From positions 468,321 to 532,320 of the forward strand of contig JBCBDX010000001.1 of assembly GCA_038529265.1 (NCBI GenBank): a stretch of DNA of 64,000 nt. The letters run 5' to 3'. The notes beneath the pieces are model-generated. The model searched no databases. It saw only the letters and a program-made list of their open reading frames with translations, and was not told where the DNA came from. Position numbers and translations under genes: made by a program. This DNA comes from JBCBDX01 sp038529265 (GTDB lineage Bacteria > Pseudomonadota > Alphaproteobacteria > Rhizobiales > Rhizobiaceae). The first letter of the stretch is position 1. Every line of letters begins with the position of its first letter. Shown one piece after another: positions 59,881 through 64,000 of this stretch.

Positions 59881-62124
59881 TCAAATGAAATCGACGAATT
59901 TGTTGAAAGGTGTTTCGCGTAAACGTTCGCCGGTTGCGGCAAAGATTGCATTGCCCAGAGCCGGAAATGCAGGCGGCGTGGGTGGTTCGCCAATGCCGCG
60001 AACATGTGGGTTGTTTTCAAGTGTACGCACGTGGATTTCAGGCGTTTGATAAAGGCGCATCCCCTCTGCATCATGATAGTTGCTCTGCTCGGCCATGCCG
60101 TCGCGATAGGTCAGCTCTGAGTTCATGGCGTGCCCGAGGCCCCAAATCACGGCACCCTGAATATGGTTTTCGATGTTGACCGGATCGATAACGGTGCCCG
60201 GGTCCGCGACAACCCAAACATTGTGCAGTTTCAGACCGCCTTTGGTCATTTCAACCTCGACGATCTCAGCTACCGGCACACCAAAACTGTGAACCAAGGC
60301 GACACCAGCAAACCGGTTACTACCCCGATCCGGGCCGGACCAGTCTGCCATTTCAGCGCAGGCTTCCAGAACCTTTTTGGAGACCGGGTCGTCAATCATG
60401 CGCAAGCGTTCCAGGACAGGATCGGCACCTGCTGCATGAATAAGCTCGTCCACAATGGTCTCGATGAGGAAGCCGCCGTATGATGCACCGACAGCGCGCC
60501 AACTGGATGTGGGCGCTAGGTTAGGAACCGCATAGCCACGCACGCGGAAGTTTTCGACATTTCCATATGGTGCGGAAAATGTTCCCGCCGTGATTTGGCT
60601 GTCGGGCCCTCCCAGAGTTATGCCAGCGCGCCCCATCTGGGATGCAAGAATTGGCGCTCCAGCAACGTCAAGATCAATGGCAGATACCTGTCCGTTGTTG
60701 ACGGCTCCGCGCGCCTTGGCAACTGCGAGATGCCGAGGAAAGTCCTGAACAAAGTCTTCCTCGCGCGTGTAGGTCAGCTTGACGGGCGTACCGCGCATTT
60801 GGTTGGCGATTTCAACGGCAACCTTGAGGTTATGGAATTCCAATCGGTGTCCGAACGATCCGCCGGAGTGCTGATTGTGAAAAATGACCTGCTCAGGCGT
60901 GTGACCGGTCACAGCAGATAGCACTTGTCGGATGAGTGTAGGTTGTTGATGGCCGGCGCTCACCTCAATCGCGTCGTCGGTGACTGTTACAAGTGCATTC
61001 AATGGTTCCATGGGTTGGTGAGCGATGTACGGAGCGCGATAAGCGACTGAAACATCAGGTGTGTCGCCAATCGTGGCTTCGACATCGCCATCGTCGCGCC
61101 ATGCAGCTTGAAAACGGTCTTCGGTAAAAGATGCCTCGGCTTCGGCCCAATGCGCCGATTGTTCTGCAAGGTAAGGTGCTGGTCCCCATTCGAACGTCAT
61201 GGCCCGCGCGCCCTGGAAAGCAGCCCAAGTCGAGTTTGCTATGACTGCAACGCCATTGGTGATCTCAACGACTTCGCTCACACCTGGCGTGGACAGTGCA
61301 TTGCTTGCGTCATAACTGATCATTGGCCCACGGCGGGGGTTCGTCACTGGCGTTGCGAACACCATCCCTTCCGCGGTCAGATCCAGGCCGTATGTCGCTG
61401 TGCCCGTACACTTTGACATCATGTCAATGCGCTCAGTTGGCTTGCCGATATAGCGCCACTGCTCTGACCCACGAAGCCTGACGTTTTGAACCGGGCGAAT
61501 TTGTGATGCCGCTGAGGCAAGTTGTTGGTACGCAATGGCGGTGCCGTTAGGCAAAATAACATTGCCGCTCTTGGTTGTCAGTGCGGCAGGGCTCACATCA
61601 TAAGCTTGCGCTGCGGCTAGTTTGAGCGTTTCTCTTGCGGAAGCCGCAGCAGTGCGCAGCTTCACCCAACTGTCAGGTGCTGACGTGGAGCCACCCGTCC
61701 CCTGAAGGCCCACCAGCTTGAGTGTTGGTGACAACATGGCGTGCAAAACCGTTGCTGGTAGTGGCAAAAGTGCGGCAAAGGTTTCGGCGGCCTCATCGGC
61801 AAATGCTCCATTGTAATAGGCCGCTGCCGGTACACCGGGCGACGTCTCAAATTGGTCAAGGTCCAGATCAAGTTCCTCAGCCATCAGAACCGCCTGCATA
61901 TGCTCAACGCCTTGGCCAATGTCGGCATGAGGCGTCATGAGGGTGATGGTTTCGCTGTCAATTTTGATCCATGGGTTAAACGCAACCGCGCCATCCGGCA
62001 GGTCTTCCATGAGCGGGTTTTCATGGGGGCGGGCGACAACATAAGTACCAAAAATGGCAGCGCCGCCAATGCCAGCGGTTCCAACCAGAAAAGCACGACG
62101 GGTAAAGGTTCCCAGCATGCTCAT
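59881..62124 (-). CDS. Xanthine dehydrogenase-family molybdenum subunit, IorB-like
   Basis: 747 residues. A twin-arginine signal (TFTRRAFLVGTAGIGG) marks export to the periplasm. The family motifs are DIGQGVEHMQAV, GGSFGHRLEFH, SWRAVGASYGGF and the C-terminal catalytic glutamate in RGIGEPPTPPAFPALGNAIF. Such IorB-type subunits hold the molybdenum cofactor and hydroxylate aldehydes or N-heterocycles (isoquinoline, nicotinate-type). No FAD subunit is encoded. The gene starts 3 bases after the 2Fe-2S subunit gene. Confidence 0.92.
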   Translation of the reverse strand: MSMLGTFTRRAFLVGTAGIGGAAIFGTYVVARPHENPLMEDLPDGAVAFNPWIKIDSETITLMTPHADIGQGVEHMQAVLMAEELDLDLDQFETSPGVPAAAYYNGAFADEAAETFAALLPLPATVLHAMLSPTLKLVGLQGTGGSTSAPDSWVKLRTAAASARETLKLAAAQAYDVSPAALTTKSGNVILPNGTAIAYQQLASAASQIRPVQNVRLRGSEQWRYIGKPTERIDMMSKCTGTATYGLDLTAEGMVFATPVTNPRRGPMISYDASNALSTPGVSEVVEITNGVAVIANSTWAAFQGARAMTFEWGPAPYLAEQSAHWAEAEASFTEDRFQAAWRDDGDVEATIGDTPDVSVAYRAPYIAHQPMEPLNALVTVTDDAIEVSAGHQQPTLIRQVLSAVTGHTPEQVIFHNQHSGGSFGHRLEFHNLKVAVEIANQMRGTPVKLTYTREEDFVQDFPRHLAVAKARGAVNNGQVSAIDLDVAGAPILASQMGRAGITLGGPDSQITAGTFSAPYGNVENFRVRGYAVPNLAPTSSWRAVGASYGGFLIETIVDELIHAAGADPVLERLRMIDDPVSKKVLEACAEMADWSGPDRGSNRFAGVALVHSFGVPVAEIVEVEMTKGGLKLHNVWVVADPGTVIDPVNIENHIQGAVIWGLGHAMNSELTYRDGMAEQSNYHDAEGMRLYQTPEIHVRTLENNPHVRGIGEPPTPPAFPALGNAIFAATGERLRETPFNKFVDFI

Positions 62125-62127
62125 TGC

Positions 62128-62586
62128 TCAAGCTCCCATTTTCGTTTGCGCAAGTCTGATGGCCGCGCGAATGCGTGGATAAGTGCCGCACCGGCAAAGA
62201 TTGCCCGACATGACCGCGTCGATTTTTTCATCCGATGGGTTCGGATCATCGGCAAGCATCGAAGCTGCCTGCATGATTTGGCCGGATTGGCAAAAACCGC
62301 ATTGTGCTACCTGCGTTTCGATCCAGGCTTCTTGAACCACATGAAGCGCTTCTGGCTGACCGAGGCCCTCGATTGTGGTGACCTCAACGCCTTCAAGGCT
62401 GCCAATGGCCTGTTGGCAAGAACGAACGGCAAATCCATCGATATGAACGGTGCACGCTCCACATTGAGCGATGCCGCATCCGTATTTTGTGCCCATTAAG
62501 CCCAGTTGATCGCGCAGCACCCACAATAGCGGCGTATCATATTCCGCCTCAATGTCGTGATCAGTTCCATTGACGGTAATTTGCAT
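62128..62586 (-). CDS. 2Fe-2S subunit of the molybdenum hydroxylase, IorA-like
   Basis: 152 residues, the family size. The plant-type 2Fe-2S site is in TKYGCGIAQCGACTVH with a distant Cys in RSCQQAIG; the second site is in QCGFCQSGQIMQA and NLCRCGTYPRIRAAI. It passes electrons from molybdenum to the acceptor, here likely the dihaem cytochrome. It has no export signal and is expected to ride out with the Tat-dependent large subunit. First gene of a four-gene operon. Confidence 0.93.
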   Translation of the reverse strand: MQITVNGTDHDIEAEYDTPLLWVLRDQLGLMGTKYGCGIAQCGACTVHIDGFAVRSCQQAIGSLEGVEVTTIEGLGQPEALHVVQEAWIETQVAQCGFCQSGQIMQAASMLADDPNPSDEKIDAVMSGNLCRCGTYPRIRAAIRLAQTKMGA

Positions 62587-62614
62587 GCCGTAGCTCCCAT
62601 AAGACTAAGTCAAA

Positions 62615-62639
62615 TTGACATATAAGGTAAATTTGTCAA
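62615..62639. promoter_or_regulatory. Inverted repeat upstream of the Mo-hydroxylase operon
   Basis: TTGACA (62615-62620) and TGTCAA (62634-62639) are reverse complements with 13 bases between, about 30 bases upstream of the first operon gene (start 62586). It has the look of a dimeric repressor site overlapping the promoter. The regulator is not encoded nearby. Confidence 0.45.
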
Positions 62640-62708
62640 GCAAATGGCAATGCGTAAATGGGCAACGTTCACTTCTAGAAAGTTTTGCTCTCCTTAGATC
62701 CACGCAAC

Positions 62709-62735
62709 AAAAAACCCGACAGTTGCCTGTCGGGT
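62709..62735 (-). terminator. Strong intrinsic terminator of the porin gene
   Basis: On the minus strand ACCCGACAG and CTGTCGGGT (62714-62722 and 62727-62735) form a perfect 9-bp stem with a 4-base loop followed by six Ts (62709-62714). It lies 27 bases past the porin stop. Confidence 0.92.
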
Positions 62736-62761
62736 CTTCGCTTCAAATCTGACGGATCAGA

Positions 62762-63826
62762 TTAGAAAGAACGTGTGAATGTGATTTCAGCGTCTTCGAA
62801 GTCGAAGGAACCAGTTGTACGGTCGGAGAAATCAGCCTGGAAGCCGATTGTGAAACCGTCTACGAGTTCGTAGTCAGCGCCAACTTCAACGAGCAGATCG
62901 TCGTCGCCTGTGCCGTTCAGCTGGTCGATACCGTAGTCAAGACCAGCAAATACAGTCAACTGGCTGTTTACATCGTAGTCCATGCCAAGGCCGAGTACCC
63001 ACTCGTAGCCAGCTGAGTAAGCTGAACCTGTTGAGAGGCCGCCAGCTGCTGGATCAGAGTACTGAGCAGAAGCGTCAACTGTAAGCGGACCAGAAGAGTA
63101 TACGAGGTGCAACTGACCACCGAAGAATGAGTCAGTGTCGTCATATACACCAGCAGCAGCAACAGTTACGTCGCCGAACTCAACAGCAACAACAGCTGCA
63201 ATTGCTGGAACCCAATCAACGTTACCATCGTCTTCAAGCGCGATGCCGAAAGAACCGTTGCCGAAGTCGACTGTGTAACCGATGATACCTGTATCTGGAC
63301 CTTCAGCGTCGAGGTCAGAAGCGCCGAGACCACCTGGGTAGAATGAGTCGGTGTAACCGATTGTCAGACCGCCGAGTGTGATGAAGGCTTCGTTAACGGC
63401 AACACCAGCATCAACCAGCACGTCTTGTGTACCAACACCGATAGTGGAGTCAGAAGCACCCAACTGGATGGATGTTGTCAGATCGCCATACTCAGTGTCG
63501 CGCCATGTGTTGAAGTCCAAAGAGATTTCATACTCTTTTTCCCAGCCGTTTTGCGAGTCATCGTCGTCAAAAATCGGCTCGTCAAACACGTCAAGTACTG
63601 GAACATCGGGTGTGTTCCGGAAGTTCATTTTGTAGATGACTTCACCAGAAATCTGCAGGCAAGTTTCTGTGCCTGGGATGTAGAAATAGCCTGTGCCAGC
63701 TGCATCACATACGCGAACGTATTCTACAGGCTCTGGCTCAGGGATGATGACAGCGTCAGCTGCACGTGCGCCGGAAACAGCGACGACAGCTGCACCGGAA
63801 GCGAGCAAAAGGCTCTTAAGTTTCAT
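62762..63826 (-). CDS. Hyphomicrobiales outer-membrane porin (Omp2 family)
   Basis: 354 residues with a signal peptide (KSLLLASGAAVVAVSGARAAD) and a 16-strand-type beta-barrel ending in Phe (FTRSF). The start of the mature part (PEPEPVEYVRVCDAAGTGYFYIPGTETCLQISGEV) with its conserved Cys pair is the signature of the Brucella Omp2 / rhizobial RopA-type porins. The GGAGG ribosome site is ideal, codons are strongly biased, and a strong terminator follows, all signs of high expression. The acidic loops (EPIFDDDDSQN) suggest a preference for cations. Confidence 0.93.
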   Translation of the reverse strand: MKLKSLLLASGAAVVAVSGARAADAVIIPEPEPVEYVRVCDAAGTGYFYIPGTETCLQISGEVIYKMNFRNTPDVPVLDVFDEPIFDDDDSQNGWEKEYEISLDFNTWRDTEYGDLTTSIQLGASDSTIGVGTQDVLVDAGVAVNEAFITLGGLTIGYTDSFYPGGLGASDLDAEGPDTGIIGYTVDFGNGSFGIALEDDGNVDWVPAIAAVVAVEFGDVTVAAAGVYDDTDSFFGGQLHLVYSSGPLTVDASAQYSDPAAGGLSTGSAYSAGYEWVLGLGMDYDVNSQLTVFAGLDYGIDQLNGTGDDDLLVEVGADYELVDGFTIGFQADFSDRTTGSFDFEDAEITFTRSF

Positions 63827-63835
63827 TGTTGACCT

Positions 63836-63860
63836 CCAGTCAACTTTGAAAACAGACTGG
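63836..63860 (-). promoter_or_regulatory. Leader hairpin at the porin ribosome-binding site
   Basis: On the minus strand CCAGTC (63860-63855) and GACTGG (63841-63836) pair with a 13-base loop; the GG of the Shine-Dalgarno GGAGG (63837-63833) is partly in the stem. A weak hairpin, but placed where a small RNA or fold could adjust porin translation. Confidence 0.35.
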
Positions 63861-64000
63861 AAAGTCGCCTATTGTGTTGCAAATGACCTTGGCGCCACCT
63901 CGGGAACAATTGCGATTAATCAGGTGATTCCCTTTGTTTTTCCGGGAAGGCACGGCAAAATTTCACACATTGTTAAGGCGTGTGAACGGGCGAGGCCCAA

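Overview
The window reads as a chromosome segment of a marine-type alphaproteobacterium of the Hyphomicrobiales (Rhizobiales). Four things point there: the tail end of a Rhodobacter-type gene transfer agent cluster, a FeuN/FeuP/FeuQ-like signalling locus, the order feuPQ - ccmIEFH - degP - two-component system - glnE - sensor kinase - pepN known from rhizobial genomes, and an Omp2-like porin. The assignment rests on gene families and order as I know them; no search was run. About 58 protein genes or gene remnants and one tRNA are supported.

Layout. 1-5.2 kb: last genes of a gene transfer agent (hub protein, peptidase, large tail-tip protein) and a small holin-like gene. 5.2-8.1 kb: feuN-like gene, FeuP/FeuQ pair, a lipoprotein. 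8.2-12.3 kb: ccmI-ccmE-ccmF-ccmH for cytochrome c maturation. 12.3-20.9 kb: hydrolase-OsmC fusion, DegP protease, a second OmpR-type two-component system, glnE, an EF-hand protein. 20.9-28.8 kb (minus strand): PAS sensor kinase, pepN, MFS carrier, a divergent uracil-DNA glycosylase, a secreted protein. 28.9-31.9 kb: formaldehyde detoxification (adhC-fghA) coupled to a DUF1176-like exported protein. 32-35 kb: SPFH/NfeD pair facing ETF-ubiquinone oxidoreductase.

35.3-46 kb: a TPR protein with near-identical 144-bp tandem repeats, a GST, a MarR/nitroreductase operon with a double operator, AMP nucleosidase, a Tat-exported propeller protein, DUF2147, Sel1-like and YitT proteins, and a HisC-like aminotransferase. 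46.3-54 kb is a plastic segment around tRNA-Ser(GCT). It holds an unrecognised repeat protein, a frameshifted AlkB-like gene, a secreted propeller/Ig-like pair, back-to-back remnants of a LysR gene and a COG2085 gene, an ornithine cyclodeaminase, and a DUF900 hydrolase whose lipobox cysteine codon is TGA.

54-64 kb: an RND efflux pair with a MocA-like cytidylyltransferase in the same operon. This runs convergently into a periplasmic molybdenum hydroxylase operon (2Fe-2S subunit, Mo subunit, dihaem cytochrome c, small membrane protein), the likely client of MocA. A highly expressed-looking porin with a strong terminator closes the window.

The signals most worth a second look are a 12-bp perfect inverted repeat that would hide both the Shine-Dalgarno and the start codon of feuP, the UGA at the lipobox of the DUF900 gene, the deletion scar joining two C-terminal gene halves, shared TTGACGTAAACGT operators in front of etf-QO and the DUF2147 gene, and the paired MarR operators.
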